Of a stretch of 64,000 nucleotides of DNA, positions 50,540 through 59,160 are shown piece by piece. Source of the stretch: Staphylococcus sp. IVB6181 (GTDB taxonomy: Bacteria > Bacillota > Bacilli > Staphylococcales > Staphylococcaceae); NCBI RefSeq assembly GCF_025561445.1, contig NZ_CP095096.1, positions 1-64,000 on the forward strand, in the 5' to 3' direction. The notes under the pieces are model-generated. The model had not been told where the DNA came from. It saw nothing but the letters and a program-made list of their open reading frames with translations, and did no database searches. The translations under genes were made by a program, and so were the position numbers. How positions within the stretch are numbered: the stretch's first letter is position 1; each line of letters begins with the position of its first letter.

Positions 50540-51061
50540 TTATTCTTTCGGTATGAAGACTTCAGCTTCACTCTCTTTTGGATAATAATAGCCATGAGGC
50601 AGTGTCTGTAATTCGATTAAGCTACCCCAAGGTGTTTTGATATAGATTGTTTGATTACCTAGTGTATCTTCATAGCGTGTGTTCTCATGAGGTTCTGAGA
50701 CAGGTTCTCCGCCGGCTTGTATGATTTGATGCAGTGCTTTATCAAAATCGTCTACATAAAAGGAAATATGGGTAAAACCAATGTCTTGCAAGGCACTTGG
50801 TTTGTGCTGATGAGCATTCACAAATTCAAACATTTCTATATTAGGACCGTTCCCGAAGACCAGCATGCGTTTTTTGATGATTTTAGCACCTTGTTCAAGG
50901 TCTAAAAAGCGTTCTACTGCTTTACCGCCTCTGAGCGGATCCATTTCTGTTTGACTGTCGTAAGCCACCTTACCGTCTAAACCTGCTTTAAAGAATTGTG
51001 TCGCAGCTTCTATGTCTGGTACCGTTAATCCAATATGATTAATCCCTCTTGTTATATCCAT
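50540..51061 (-). CDS. VOC (glyoxalase/bleomycin-resistance fold) protein
   Basis: A 173-residue metal-dependent VOC-fold protein with the N-terminal INHIGLTVPDIEAATQFF and the second half FTHISFYVDDFDKAL...YIKTPWGSLIELQT. The paired beta-alpha modules carry the usual His/Glu metal ligands. Substrate unknown; extradiol dioxygenase or lactoylglutathione-lyase-like roles are possible. It is followed downstream by the hairpin at 50475-50508. Confidence 0.8.
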   Translation of the reverse strand: MDITRGINHIGLTVPDIEAATQFFKAGLDGKVAYDSQTEMDPLRGGKAVERFLDLEQGAKIIKKRMLVFGNGPNIEMFEFVNAHQHKPSALQDIGFTHISFYVDDFDKALHQIIQAGGEPVSEPHENTRYEDTLGNQTIYIKTPWGSLIELQTLPHGYYYPKESEAEVFIPKE

Positions 51062-51130
51062 CTGACTTACTTCTTTCTAACATACCTTGCTTATATATTA
51101 GCCGTTTAACAGATTTCTATGCTTCGTGTG

Positions 51131-51751
51131 TTACTGCTCGAACTTTAATATACTGACCGCAAGCCCGATTAAAATAACACCTACTACATAATCAAAGATA
51201 GATTTAAAGAGCGGTTGATTAAATAATTTCTTAATGTGTGTAAATAAGAAGCTGCATAAAAAGAACCAAATAAAGACAATAGCGATAAAGAGTGCAGATA
51301 AGAAAATGATTTTCAAAGAACCTTCATCCTTAGTCACAAATTGAGGCAAGACTGAGATGTAGAAGAGGATAGCTTTCGGATTAAGTATGGTACTCATGAA
51401 GCCTTGTCTGAATGATTTAAACAAACTGATATGCCTGATAGGATAGCTTGAAGTCGTAATCTTACTGGTTTTACGTGCATTCAATATAGTTTTAACACCT
51501 AGATACGCAATATAGACGGCACCCAAGAATTTGATAGCTGTAAATGCATAATACGAACTCGTGAGTATAAAGATTAAGCCAAGAGCGGCGATGGATGAAT
51601 AGACCACATGTGCACTCGATATGCCAAGGGCTGACATAATTCCATTTTTAGTACTGCCTTTCATCGTATTGGTCGCAACGATGAAGAAGTCAGGACCAGG
51701 AATAATAATGATGAGTAGTGAAATGAGTATAAAACTGATAAGCGGATCCAT
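51131..51751 (-). CDS. LysE/RhtB-type amino-acid exporter
   Basis: A 206-residue membrane protein with about six helices. The signature IIPGPDFFIVATNTMKGS after the first helix and GFMSTILNPKAILFY mark the LysE/RhtB family, which exports amino acids or related compounds. I start at the ATG 51751, preceded by AAGGGAG. The frame extends 45 codons further but without a ribosome site. Substrate not predictable. Confidence 0.87.
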   Translation of the reverse strand: MDPLISFILISLLIIIIPGPDFFIVATNTMKGSTKNGIMSALGISSAHVVYSSIAALGLIFILTSSYYAFTAIKFLGAVYIAYLGVKTILNARKTSKITTSSYPIRHISLFKSFRQGFMSTILNPKAILFYISVLPQFVTKDEGSLKIIFLSALFIAIVFIWFFLCSFLFTHIKKLFNQPLFKSIFDYVVGVILIGLAVSILKFEQ

Positions 51752-51846
51752 AATCGAGCACTCCCTTGAAAATAGTAATGCCTCTATCTTAGCATGTCTG
51801 TTCATTCTATGAGATAAGAAATTCGACGTCAGTGTCAATTGCGCAT

Positions 51847-51888
51847 AAAAAAAGATGAATGACGTCCTTTCAGCAACATCATTCATCT
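51847..51888 (-). terminator. Terminator of the dehydrogenase-cupin operon
   Basis: AGATGAATGA / TCATTCATCT stem with a seven-base minus-strand T-run. Confidence 0.8.
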
Positions 51889-51932
51889 CAAGTTTTGGAG
51901 GTTGATTATAAATGATAATTATAAAGATTCGT

Positions 51933-52292
51933 TTAGTGTATATAAGGGATGAAGTCTAAAGGCATCGGTGTAGCGAAACCAAGCATGATAAAGTCTTCAT
52001 CACCAGTATTAGTCATACCGTGTGCCTCGCCAGGTAATGATACAATGATGTCGCCCGCTTTGATGGTTCTTTCTCGTCCGTCATTTGTATAGAATGTGCC
52101 TTCGCCTTGTGTCACGATCCATACATCATCTGCGTTTTGGTGGGTATGACATTGCAAGTATTGGCCGGGTTTCATGCACCAAACGGCACCTGCAGAATGT
52201 TCAGATTGATAAAAGACAGTTTTTTGTGCTTCCTCCTCTGAGAAGCGTGGCAAATCTTCCATGTTAAAAAAGCGTTGTTGTGTGTCGACCAT
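51933..52292 (-). CDS. Cupin-domain protein
   Basis: A 119-residue single-domain cupin. Motif 1 is QCHTHQNADDVWIVTQGEG and motif 2 is PGEAHGMTNTGDED, giving the metal-binding His/Glu set. It lies 12 bases after the 2-hydroxyacid dehydrogenase on the same strand, so it probably acts on a related small metabolite. Specific function unknown. Confidence 0.8.
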   Translation of the reverse strand: MVDTQQRFFNMEDLPRFSEEEAQKTVFYQSEHSAGAVWCMKPGQYLQCHTHQNADDVWIVTQGEGTFYTNDGRERTIKAGDIIVSLPGEAHGMTNTGDEDFIMLGFATPMPLDFIPYIH

Positions 52293-52304
52293 TGGTTATC
52301 ACTC

Positions 52305-53261
52305 CTATTTATTTACAATATAATCCGGTGTTGCGCCTGTGAGTGCTTTGACAACGTTGCCTGCCGCAATTTCAGCCATCATATCACGTGCTTCGAATGT
52401 CGCATTGCCGATATGCGGTGTAATCACAACGTTATCCATAGATTTCAGTTCTTCAGTAATCTCTGGTTCGAATTCGAAGACGTCTAATGCGGCACCTTCG
52501 ATTAATCTGTCTTGCAAGGCTTTGACTAATTCAGCTTCATAAACAATCGGACCTCTCGATGCGTTGATTAAGTACGCAGTAGGCTGCATCTTTTTAATTT
52601 CGTCATAATCAATCATGTGGCGCATGCTTTCATTGTAAGAACAGTTGATTGTGACAAAGTCTGCTTGTTTCAACAGTTCATCTTGCGAAACATAGCGTGC
52701 ACCGAGTTCTTGTTCCTTATCTTCATGACGTGATGGACCAGAGTACAGAATATCCATATCGAAACCTTTTGCGCGTCGTGCAACTGCAGAACCGATTTCA
52801 CCCAGACCGATGATACCGATTGTTTTGCCTGATACTTCACGTCCGCGGAAGAAGAGCGGGGACCAGCCGTTGAAACCTTTTGTGCGGCATAATTGATCGC
52901 CTTCAGGGATACGGCGTGCTACAGCTAATAAGATACCCATTGTCAGGTCAGCTGTGGCATTAGTGGAAGCAATCGGTGTATTAGTAACATCGATGCCGCG
53001 TGCTCTTGCTGCTTGAATGTCAATATTGTTGAATCCCGCACCATAGTTTGCGATAATTTTTAAGTTCGGTGCAGCTTCAATGACTTTTTCGCTTACATTT
53101 GTGGATAATAAACTGATTAAGCCGTCTGCATCTTTAATACGTTCGATTAATTCGTCTTCAGTAATTAATTTGTCTCCAGTATACATATCTACTTCAAAAT
53201 GTGCTTTCAGTTGATTTAATCCCGCCTCTGGAATCGCACCTGCTACTAATACTTTTGTCAT
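52305..53261 (-). CDS. D-2-hydroxyacid dehydrogenase
   Basis: A 318-residue NAD-dependent dehydrogenase of the D-isomer-specific family. The NAD loop is GIIGLGEIGSAVARRA. The catalytic residues lie in NASRGPIV (Arg), DVFEFEPEI (Glu) and TPHIGNAT (His). ATG 53261 is chosen over the in-frame TTG 53267 because AAGGAG is then 9 bases upstream. Substrate (glyoxylate, hydroxypyruvate or another 2-ketoacid) not determined. It forms an operon with the cupin gene. Confidence 0.9.
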   Translation of the reverse strand: MTKVLVAGAIPEAGLNQLKAHFEVDMYTGDKLITEDELIERIKDADGLISLLSTNVSEKVIEAAPNLKIIANYGAGFNNIDIQAARARGIDVTNTPIASTNATADLTMGILLAVARRIPEGDQLCRTKGFNGWSPLFFRGREVSGKTIGIIGLGEIGSAVARRAKGFDMDILYSGPSRHEDKEQELGARYVSQDELLKQADFVTINCSYNESMRHMIDYDEIKKMQPTAYLINASRGPIVYEAELVKALQDRLIEGAALDVFEFEPEITEELKSMDNVVITPHIGNATFEARDMMAEIAAGNVVKALTGATPDYIVNK

Positions 53262-53558
53262 ACTCAATCGCTCCTTATATTTACTTTGTGAAAATATTCA
53301 CAATATTTATCTTTAGCTTATCATGGAATTGAAATAATAGAAGTGCATAAAATGATAAATTCATTGCTTTAATTTGTACGAAATGAACAAAATGTATAAA
53401 CGGTTGGAGCATACTTGATGAAAGATGTATCAAAATCGTAATAAAATCCAGTGCCGTATATAGAAGAGATTCGTTATGATGAAAGGGAACACCCATCATT
53501 TTTAGTACAGATACAGCGATACAAATGATGAAAGGACTAAAATGAGGAGCAGACAATC

Positions 53559-54140
53559 ATGAAAAAGACATTATATTTAATCAGACACGGACAAACTTTG
53601 TTTAACAAGAAACACCAAATTCAAGGTGCATCAGATTCGCCTTTAACTGAATTAGGAAAACAGCAAGCCGCAAAGGCTAAGCTGTATTTTGATCAATTAA
53701 ATCTGACAGACTATGCATTGTTTTCATCTACACAAGAACGCGCATCTGATACGTTAGAAATTTTATTTCCTGATGAACCTTATACCAGATTAAAAGGAAT
53801 TAAAGAATGGAATTATGGTTTGTTTGAAGGGGAGTCGGAGCTGTTGAATCCTCCGCATCCAAATGGGGTAGTAGATTTGGGAGCTTTCTTTGCGACTTAT
53901 GGCGGGGAAACTGTGGAAGAGGTTCAAACACGTACAGTAAAGACTTTGCATCAAGTTGTAAAAGAGACACCGCATCAAAATGTCGTAGCAGCAAGTCATG
54001 GAGATATTTTATTCCTATTTGCACATCATTGTTTGCCGGTAGAAGCGGTCAAACAAATCAAAATTACAAATTGCTGTATTTTAAAATTTGAATATGAGGA
54101 TGAAACTTTTACGTTTGTGGAAGCTATTCATCCTGCTTAA
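53559..54140 (+). CDS. Histidine phosphatase family protein (phosphoglycerate-mutase-like)
   Basis: A 193-residue enzyme with the catalytic LIRHGQT motif at the N terminus, a second Arg in SSTQERASDTLE and the second His in AASHGDILF. It lacks the residues of true phosphoglycerate mutase and is more likely a broad phosphatase. GAGGAG lies before the ATG. It stands alone, divergent from the dehydrogenase operon. Confidence 0.86.
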   Translation: MKKTLYLIRHGQTLFNKKHQIQGASDSPLTELGKQQAAKAKLYFDQLNLTDYALFSSTQERASDTLEILFPDEPYTRLKGIKEWNYGLFEGESELLNPPHPNGVVDLGAFFATYGGETVEEVQTRTVKTLHQVVKETPHQNVVAASHGDILFLFAHHCLPVEAVKQIKITNCCILKFEYEDETFTFVEAIHPA

Positions 54141-54149
54141 GCAAAAGAA

Positions 54150-54188
54150 AACGGGTTGGATGCCTCTATCAGAAGTGTCCAACCCGTT
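54150..54188. terminator. Hairpin terminator between convergent genes
   Basis: AACGGGTTGGA / TCCAACCCGTT perfect 11-bp stem; the better T-rich tail is on the minus strand. Confidence 0.7.
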
Positions 54189-54224
54189 ACTATCCAGATT
54201 TATTATTCATCTATTTTATGTTGC

Positions 54225-54464
54225 TTATTCAGGTTTTAAGTCTAAAGTACCCATTTCTTCGCGCAAGTTATAGATTTTATCTGGTGTAACGTCTTCACCA
54301 AGCGGATCTACAACTTTTAATGTTGAGAATGTGCTGACCACTTGGCCGCGAATCATTTTAAGGTATTCTTGTCTCAATTCATGTTGTTCTTGTTTTTCTT
54401 CAGTACTTAGTGCTACTTCTTTTTCTTTATTTGCAAGTGTATTAATTCTATCTAATAGTTCCAT
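54225..54464 (-). CDS. DUF896 (UPF0291/YnzC-like) protein
   Basis: A 79-residue protein of the DUF896 family, with the conserved MELLDRINTLANK and ELRQEYLKMIRGQ helices. Bacillus YnzC is SOS-linked, but function is not established. AGGAGG precedes its ATG. The start overlaps the end of the monooxygenase gene, indicating coupling. Confidence 0.88.
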   Translation of the reverse strand: MELLDRINTLANKEKEVALSTEEKQEQHELRQEYLKMIRGQVVSTFSTLKVVDPLGEDVTPDKIYNLREEMGTLDLKPE

Positions 54465-55420
54465 ATTGTTTGTTCCTCCTTGAAATCATTTGGTGGGAAA
54501 TGCGGAATCACATAATCGCCCAATTCGTTCATAATATCTTGGTACGTTCTCTCATGTGTATCGAGTTTCAGCATGATGTGATTAGTACCGATTCGTTCAT
54601 AAGCTTTCAACACGTTAATCAATGTGTTTCTGCCTAGTCTATAGCCGCCTTTAACGGGTTTGATTTTTTCGTTTGGATCTTTGGATAAATCTATGACTAA
54701 TGGATGCATGAATGGTTTGAATTCATCGTTGTCATGCCATGCCTCTAATAAGGCTTTTTGAAGTTGGAATTCTTGAGGGTAGAACATCCAGCCATCCATA
54801 TTTTCTTTAATCCAGTTCAAGTCTTGCTTTGCGTTGCCTGTCGCAAATATCGGTATGTGATGATGCTTCGGCAATACTTGCAGACCTGAGTCTTCGTATA
54901 ACTCAAAGATAGAGTTCGAAATCTCTGGAGAATGTGCTTGCCATAATGCGTTTAAAGACGCGACTGCGTCTTTGAAGCGGATATGCAAGTCTTTCGTTTC
55001 GACTTTGAAAGCTGGAAACTCGAAAGAACGGTCTCCAGTCGCAAGTCCCATTAATAAGCGCTCGCCAGATACCAAGTCAAGAGTTGCTGCAGCTTTGGCT
55101 ACATGAATCGGATGACGCAATGTCGCAACAATACTCGCTGTTCCGAGCGCAATCTTATTGGTTTTGGCACTGAGATACGTTAAGAATACAAACGGATCGT
55201 AGTTTGTGGTTACTTTGCCTAAATGCGGACTGTATAATGGATTGTCTCGTACAAATAGGCTGGTAAATCCTAAGTTTTCCGCAAGCTGTGCCAACTGGGC
55301 TTGTTGTTCAAACGCTAACGCAACTGAATCATTATCATCAAAAGGAATACTTAAACCTAAAGTAAGATGTCCTTTTTGAAAGGTGCGTTTAAAGCCGTTG
55401 TGTTGTTGAATTGTTGTCAC
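54452..55420 (-). CDS. LLM-class flavin-dependent oxidoreductase
   Basis: A 323-residue luciferase-like monooxygenase family protein with the TIM-barrel features RDNPLYSPHLG, KIALGTASIVATLRHPIHVAKAAATLDLVSG region and GLATGDRSFEFPAF. It uses reduced FMN or F420-type cofactor; substrate unknown. The start is GTG 55420, directly after AGGAGGG. The frame extends 15 codons further into that ribosome site. A good minus-strand promoter is at 55486-55514. Confidence 0.85.
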   Translation of the reverse strand: MTTIQQHNGFKRTFQKGHLTLGLSIPFDDNDSVALAFEQQAQLAQLAENLGFTSLFVRDNPLYSPHLGKVTTNYDPFVFLTYLSAKTNKIALGTASIVATLRHPIHVAKAAATLDLVSGERLLMGLATGDRSFEFPAFKVETKDLHIRFKDAVASLNALWQAHSPEISNSIFELYEDSGLQVLPKHHHIPIFATGNAKQDLNWIKENMDGWMFYPQEFQLQKALLEAWHDNDEFKPFMHPLVIDLSKDPNEKIKPVKGGYRLGRNTLINVLKAYERIGTNHIMLKLDTHERTYQDIMNELGDYVIPHFPPNDFKEEQTIWNY

Positions 55421-55485
55421 GTCTATCCCTCCTAACTTGAGTAATTTGACAAATAATGATTGCACTAATCAAGTTGTCTACAATT

Positions 55486-55514
55486 ATTCTATAATGTTTA
55501 CATAAATTAATCAA
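55486..55514 (-). promoter_or_regulatory. Promoter of the LLM oxidoreductase-DUF896 pair
   Basis: On the minus strand TTGATT, 17 bp, TAGAAT. The remainder of the 325-bp spacer (55421-55745) shows no gene. Confidence 0.6.
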
Positions 55515-55745
55515 ACCTTGTGCTCACGCGGTTTATCAATTTAGTCAAAAATAGTCAAAAACATTGATTTGATGCACTTTTGGCTAAAATTTAAAAGATG
55601 AACAAAGTGTTATTTTGAGTTTTTTAGAGAAGATGAATGCATGAGATTTACAATAACTTCATCTTCATTTTGAGCAAATCATTCCTTTTGCAGGGGAGGG
55701 CGGTGTTAAAGTGAAACATATTAATAAACAAGAGGTGAGACTCAA

Positions 55746-56426
55746 ATGAAAAAGATTTTAGTCGCAGTCACAAATGTTTCGAAATATAAAGATTTAGAAC
55801 GTCCTACAGGCGCATGGCTTGGAGAAGTTGTACATTTCGCAGATGAGTTCTATAAAGCAGGTTATGAAGTAGATTATGTGAGTCCAAAAGGCGGATTTGT
55901 GCCGATTGATCCGGCAAGCTTATCTGAAGAATTCATGACAGATGTGGATTGGAAATATTATACAGATCATCAATTCATGACAAAGCTTAATCAATCATTA
56001 AAACCAGAAGAAGTTAATCCAGAGGACTATGAAGTGATTTATTATGCTGGCGGTCATGGTGTAGTTTGGGACTTTGAAAAAGATAAAGGTTTAATTGAAC
56101 TAGCAGAAAAAATCTATTCAAATAACGGTTACGTTACTGCTGTTTGTCATGGTCCCGCAGGATTATTGAATATTAAAGACAATGGCCAAAATTTAATCAA
56201 AGGCAAAAAAGTCGCAGGGTTCTCTAACAGTGAGGAATCTCAAATGGGTGTGACAGAAAACATGCCATTCTTGCTAGAAGATGCCTTAAAAGAAAAAGGC
56301 GGAGAATATGAAAAAGGTGAAGACTGGTCATCATTCGTTGTCGCAGACGGCAGACTGATCACAGGTCAAAACCCTCAATCTGCACAACAAGTAGCGTTAG
56401 ATACGTTAAAAGCATTAGGTCAATAA
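55746..56426 (+). CDS. DJ-1/PfpI (Hsp31-like) family protein, second copy
   Basis: A 226-residue protein with AVCHGPAGLLN (nucleophile Cys) and YAGGHGVVWDFE. It is the more canonical of two paralogues in this window; the one at 42119-42802 shares the same layout (WLGE, PIDP, GGHG, VCHG, GQNPQS). A role in methylglyoxal detoxification or protein repair is inferred from the family. AGAGGTGAG precedes the ATG, and a strong terminator follows. Confidence 0.88.
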   Translation: MKKILVAVTNVSKYKDLERPTGAWLGEVVHFADEFYKAGYEVDYVSPKGGFVPIDPASLSEEFMTDVDWKYYTDHQFMTKLNQSLKPEEVNPEDYEVIYYAGGHGVVWDFEKDKGLIELAEKIYSNNGYVTAVCHGPAGLLNIKDNGQNLIKGKKVAGFSNSEESQMGVTENMPFLLEDALKEKGGEYEKGEDWSSFVVADGRLITGQNPQSAQQVALDTLKALGQ

Positions 56427-56442
56427 ATTTCAGTGTACGTGA

Positions 56443-56480
56443 AATAAGACTACCCCGGTGCAGGGTAGTCTTATTTTTAT
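56443..56480 (+). terminator. Terminator after the second PfpI gene
   Basis: AAGACTACCC / GGGTAGTCTT perfect stem followed by ATTTTTAT. Confidence 0.87.
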
Positions 56481-56514
56481 GCGTATATAAGCTCTAAAAC
56501 TGTGATTTTATTGT

Positions 56515-57270
56515 TTATAGGATACCGCTAGGTTCTTCAGGCAATACTTGGCCGCCATCGATAATCAATGCTTGTCCAGTAATGAACTTAGCTTCTTTAG
56601 AAGCGAAGAAAGCTACTGCATAACCTATATCTTCAGGTTCTCCTAATTCATGTGTCGGTATAATCTGGCGTGTACCTTCTAAGTAATCCTCGCCTTGAGC
56701 TTTTAATCCTTCAGTTAATACGTTACCAGGCTGTACAGCATTTACAGTAATGCCGTATTTTGCATATTCTAATGCGGCACTGCGTACAAAGCCGAGTTGT
56801 CCAGCTTTTGATGCACCGTAATGTGCCCAGCCAGGATAGCCGGTATTCGGACCTGTAACTGAAGAAGTCACGATAACACGTCCGTATTTTTGTTTTTTCA
56901 TTACTTTTAAGACAGCTTGCGTCACAAAGAACGTGCCTTTTAAGTTGATATTTTGTACATAATCCCAATCTTCTTCTGTTAAATCTTCGATGTTGATTTG
57001 AGGATAAACGCCTGTATTTGAAGCTAGAATATCAATCTTTCCAAATTGATGAACGATATCCCCGACAACTTTATTTACTTGAGTTGAGTCTGTCACATCG
57101 AGTTTGAAGAATACACCATTGAGTGCTTCAGCTGTTTGTTTGCCGTTGGTTTCATCAATGTCCCCGATAATCACTTTTGCGCCTGCTTCTGCCAATGTTT
57201 CAGAAATACCTTTGCCGATTCCGTTTGCGCCACCTGTCACGAATGCGATTTGATTATTTAAACTAAACAT
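56515..57270 (-). CDS. Short-chain dehydrogenase/reductase
   Basis: A 251-residue classical SDR. The NAD(P) loop TGGANGIGKGI, the NTGVYP region, and catalytic Ser (VTSSVTG) and Tyr-Lys (YGASK) are all visible. The C-terminal FITGQALIIDGG is typical. ATG 57270 is preferred to TTG 57276 by spacing from AAGAGGTG. Glucose-1-dehydrogenase-like, acetoin reductase-like and 3-oxoacyl reductase-like roles cannot be told apart. Confidence 0.88.
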   Translation of the reverse strand: MFSLNNQIAFVTGGANGIGKGISETLAEAGAKVIIGDIDETNGKQTAEALNGVFFKLDVTDSTQVNKVVGDIVHQFGKIDILASNTGVYPQINIEDLTEEDWDYVQNINLKGTFFVTQAVLKVMKKQKYGRVIVTSSVTGPNTGYPGWAHYGASKAGQLGFVRSAALEYAKYGITVNAVQPGNVLTEGLKAQGEDYLEGTRQIIPTHELGEPEDIGYAVAFFASKEAKFITGQALIIDGGQVLPEEPSGIL

Positions 57271-57361
57271 GTACAATCACCTCTTACTTACTCATTACCC
57301 TAGGTCGTGTTCAACCATACGTGAATAAATAAAATAGTGACATTATCTTAAAATAAAGCAT

Positions 57362-57402
57362 AAAAAAACAGCCTTCATCAAAAAATCAGATGGAAGGCTG
57401 TT
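57362..57402 (-). terminator. Terminator after the sirtuin gene
   Basis: ACAGCCTTC / GAAGGCTGT stem with a seven-base minus-strand T-run. Confidence 0.82.
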
Positions 57403-57414
57403 GGTTCAATAGGA

Positions 57415-58152
57415 TTAGTCAATGTTATTAAGTGCATTGATGACGTTGACCATATCATCATGAATGACTAAATCTGCATCATGATCATAAGATGTCGCAT
57501 CTTTATTGATGATGACTAAGTTTTCACCTTCAAAGTTGGAAATTAATCCAGCCGCAGGCTGTACAACGAGTGAAGAACCTAAGACCACTAAAGTATCCGC
57601 TTGTTTGATTTTGCTTAATGCGCTGAACATTGTCATTTGATTTAACATTTCACCGTATAAGACAATGGCCGGTCTGAGCGGACTGCCGTCTTTCTTACTA
57701 TGACGCAAGTTATGGTCGATGATATCGAATTTTGAGTATTGATCATTCTCATCATTGATACTGTAGAAAATATTTAATGTACCATGCAGCTCATCTACAT
57801 TTTCACTGCCTGCATCGGTATGCAGACCATCAATATTTTGGGTAACAACACCTAAAGATTTATGTTCCGCTTCAAGTTTTGCGATCCATTCATGTACAAC
57901 GTTTGGTTTTTTATCCGCAAACAATAAATACTTATGACAAAAGTCCATGAAGCCGTCTGGGTTACTTTGCAAGTAATCATGACTCAAGATATATTCAGGC
58001 GATAAACCTTGCTTTGCGATTTCATCATTTAAACCGCCGATAGAACGGAAATCAGGAATACCACTTGCGACAGAAATACCTGCACCTGTAAAGAACGTAA
58101 TCTTATTAGAATTATCAAAGATGTCTTTCAACTGTGTTATTTTAGTATCCAC
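57415..58152 (-). CDS. cobB: Sir2-family NAD-dependent deacylase lacking zinc-ribbon cysteines
   Basis: A 245-residue sirtuin that would remove acyl groups from lysines using NAD. The NAD site [25 protein letters not shown] and the catalytic His in DELHG are present. The zinc ribbon is changed: where other staphylococcal CobB proteins have two C-x2-C pairs, this one reads FYSIND and RHSKKDG, with Ser/Asp at all four positions. RPAIVLYGE replaces the usual RPDIVLYGE. The start is GTG 58152, 8 bases after GGAG; GTG 58161 is less likely. Stability and activity need testing. Confidence 0.88.
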   Translation of the reverse strand: MDTKITQLKDIFDNSNKITFFTGAGISVASGIPDFRSIGGLNDEIAKQGLSPEYILSHDYLQSNPDGFMDFCHKYLLFADKKPNVVHEWIAKLEAEHKSLGVVTQNIDGLHTDAGSENVDELHGTLNIFYSINDENDQYSKFDIIDHNLRHSKKDGSPLRPAIVLYGEMLNQMTMFSALSKIKQADTLVVLGSSLVVQPAAGLISNFEGENLVIINKDATSYDHDADLVIHDDMVNVINALNNID

Positions 58153-58281
58153 GCTTATCACTCCATTAATTATTCAATACATCTCGTGTATTGATTTACT
58201 CACATTAATTCTAAGATTAAGGAAATGTTTAAGCAAGTTAGATAGAAAAGGGTAAAGTTAAAATATATATAATTAGTGTGA

Positions 58282-58305
58282 TGTATAAATAGGTGGATTA
58301 TGAAA
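58282..58305 (+). repeat. 24-bp repeat, copy 2
   Basis: Matches 39628-39651 at 23 of 24 positions; here 23 bases before the EVE-HNH start codon, with TATAAAT inside it as a possible -10. Confidence 0.7.
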
Positions 58306-58327
58306 AAATAAAATATGGAGGTGCGAT

Positions 58328-59125
58328 ATGAGTAATAAATATTGGGTTATACCGTGTAATGTAAAATCATATGATGTAATTGGTGCATTTAATAAGTTAG
58401 AGGTTATAGATTGGAAACAAAGTAACAATATGAAGTCAGCGCGACCAGGCGATAAAGTATTTATATATGCTAGTAAGCCTTATTCGGGGATTATGTATAT
58501 GTGTATAATTCAAAATGTAAACAAATCAACTGAGTCTATGGAAGATAAAGAGTTTATGACTAATACTGAAAACTATGGAAATTATGGAAATTACATGGAA
58601 TTAAAATTATTAAAGAGTAAAACACAAACTCCTATAACATTAAAAGAACTTAAAAAGTATGGATTAAAAAGAAATATTCAAGGGCCGAGATCCTTAAAGG
58701 ATGAATTGCTTAAATTTATTTTAGATAGTTTTGATAATGAACAAAACACTGCTTCTGAAGAAAGTGAATTAGAAAATTTCTTGTATAAAGAAGGGAAACT
58801 CATAAAAAGTTATGGCACTAGATTTGAGAGGGACCAATCTCTAAGAAGAAAAGCTATAGAAACTCATGGTATGACATGCAAAGTATGTGGGTTTAACTTT
58901 GAAGAATATTATGGAGAATTAGGTAAAGGATTCATTGAAGTGCATCATACTAAGCCAATGTACATTACTAGAAAAGAAGTTAGTGTAGATCCGCAAACTG
59001 ATTTAGTTCCACTTTGTCCGAATTGCCATAGAATGATTCATAGAAAGAAAGACAGACCTTTAGAAATCGATGAATTAAAGCAATTAATAGTTTCCTCTTT
59101 GAATGATAGGTGTAAACTAATATAA
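58328..59125 (+). CDS. EVE-HNH endonuclease (modification-dependent restriction candidate)
   Basis: A 265-residue two-domain protein. The N-terminal domain (YWVIPCN...GDKVFIYASKPYSGIMYM) is EVE/PUA-like and would read a modified base. The C-terminal HNH nuclease shows CKVCGFNFEE, EVHHTKPM and PLCPNCHRMIHR, giving both the zinc site and the catalytic His. EVE-HNH proteins such as VcaM4I restrict DNA with modified cytosine. Here a similar anti-phage role is inferred. GGAGGTG precedes the ATG. sasF follows after 35 bases. Confidence 0.83.
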   Translation: MSNKYWVIPCNVKSYDVIGAFNKLEVIDWKQSNNMKSARPGDKVFIYASKPYSGIMYMCIIQNVNKSTESMEDKEFMTNTENYGNYGNYMELKLLKSKTQTPITLKELKKYGLKRNIQGPRSLKDELLKFILDSFDNEQNTASEESELENFLYKEGKLIKSYGTRFERDQSLRRKAIETHGMTCKVCGFNFEEYYGELGKGFIEVHHTKPMYITRKEVSVDPQTDLVPLCPNCHRMIHRKKDRPLEIDELKQLIVSSLNDRCKLI

Positions 59126-59160
59126 TGATAGCTGCATAGTGATGAGGAAAGGTGAAGTGA

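Noticed and set aside
53281-53556. 91-codon minus-strand frame between the dehydrogenase and the phosphatase
   Set aside because: Not overlapping a gene, but the product has erratic hydrophobicity, no ribosome site, and covers the promoter region of both neighbours.
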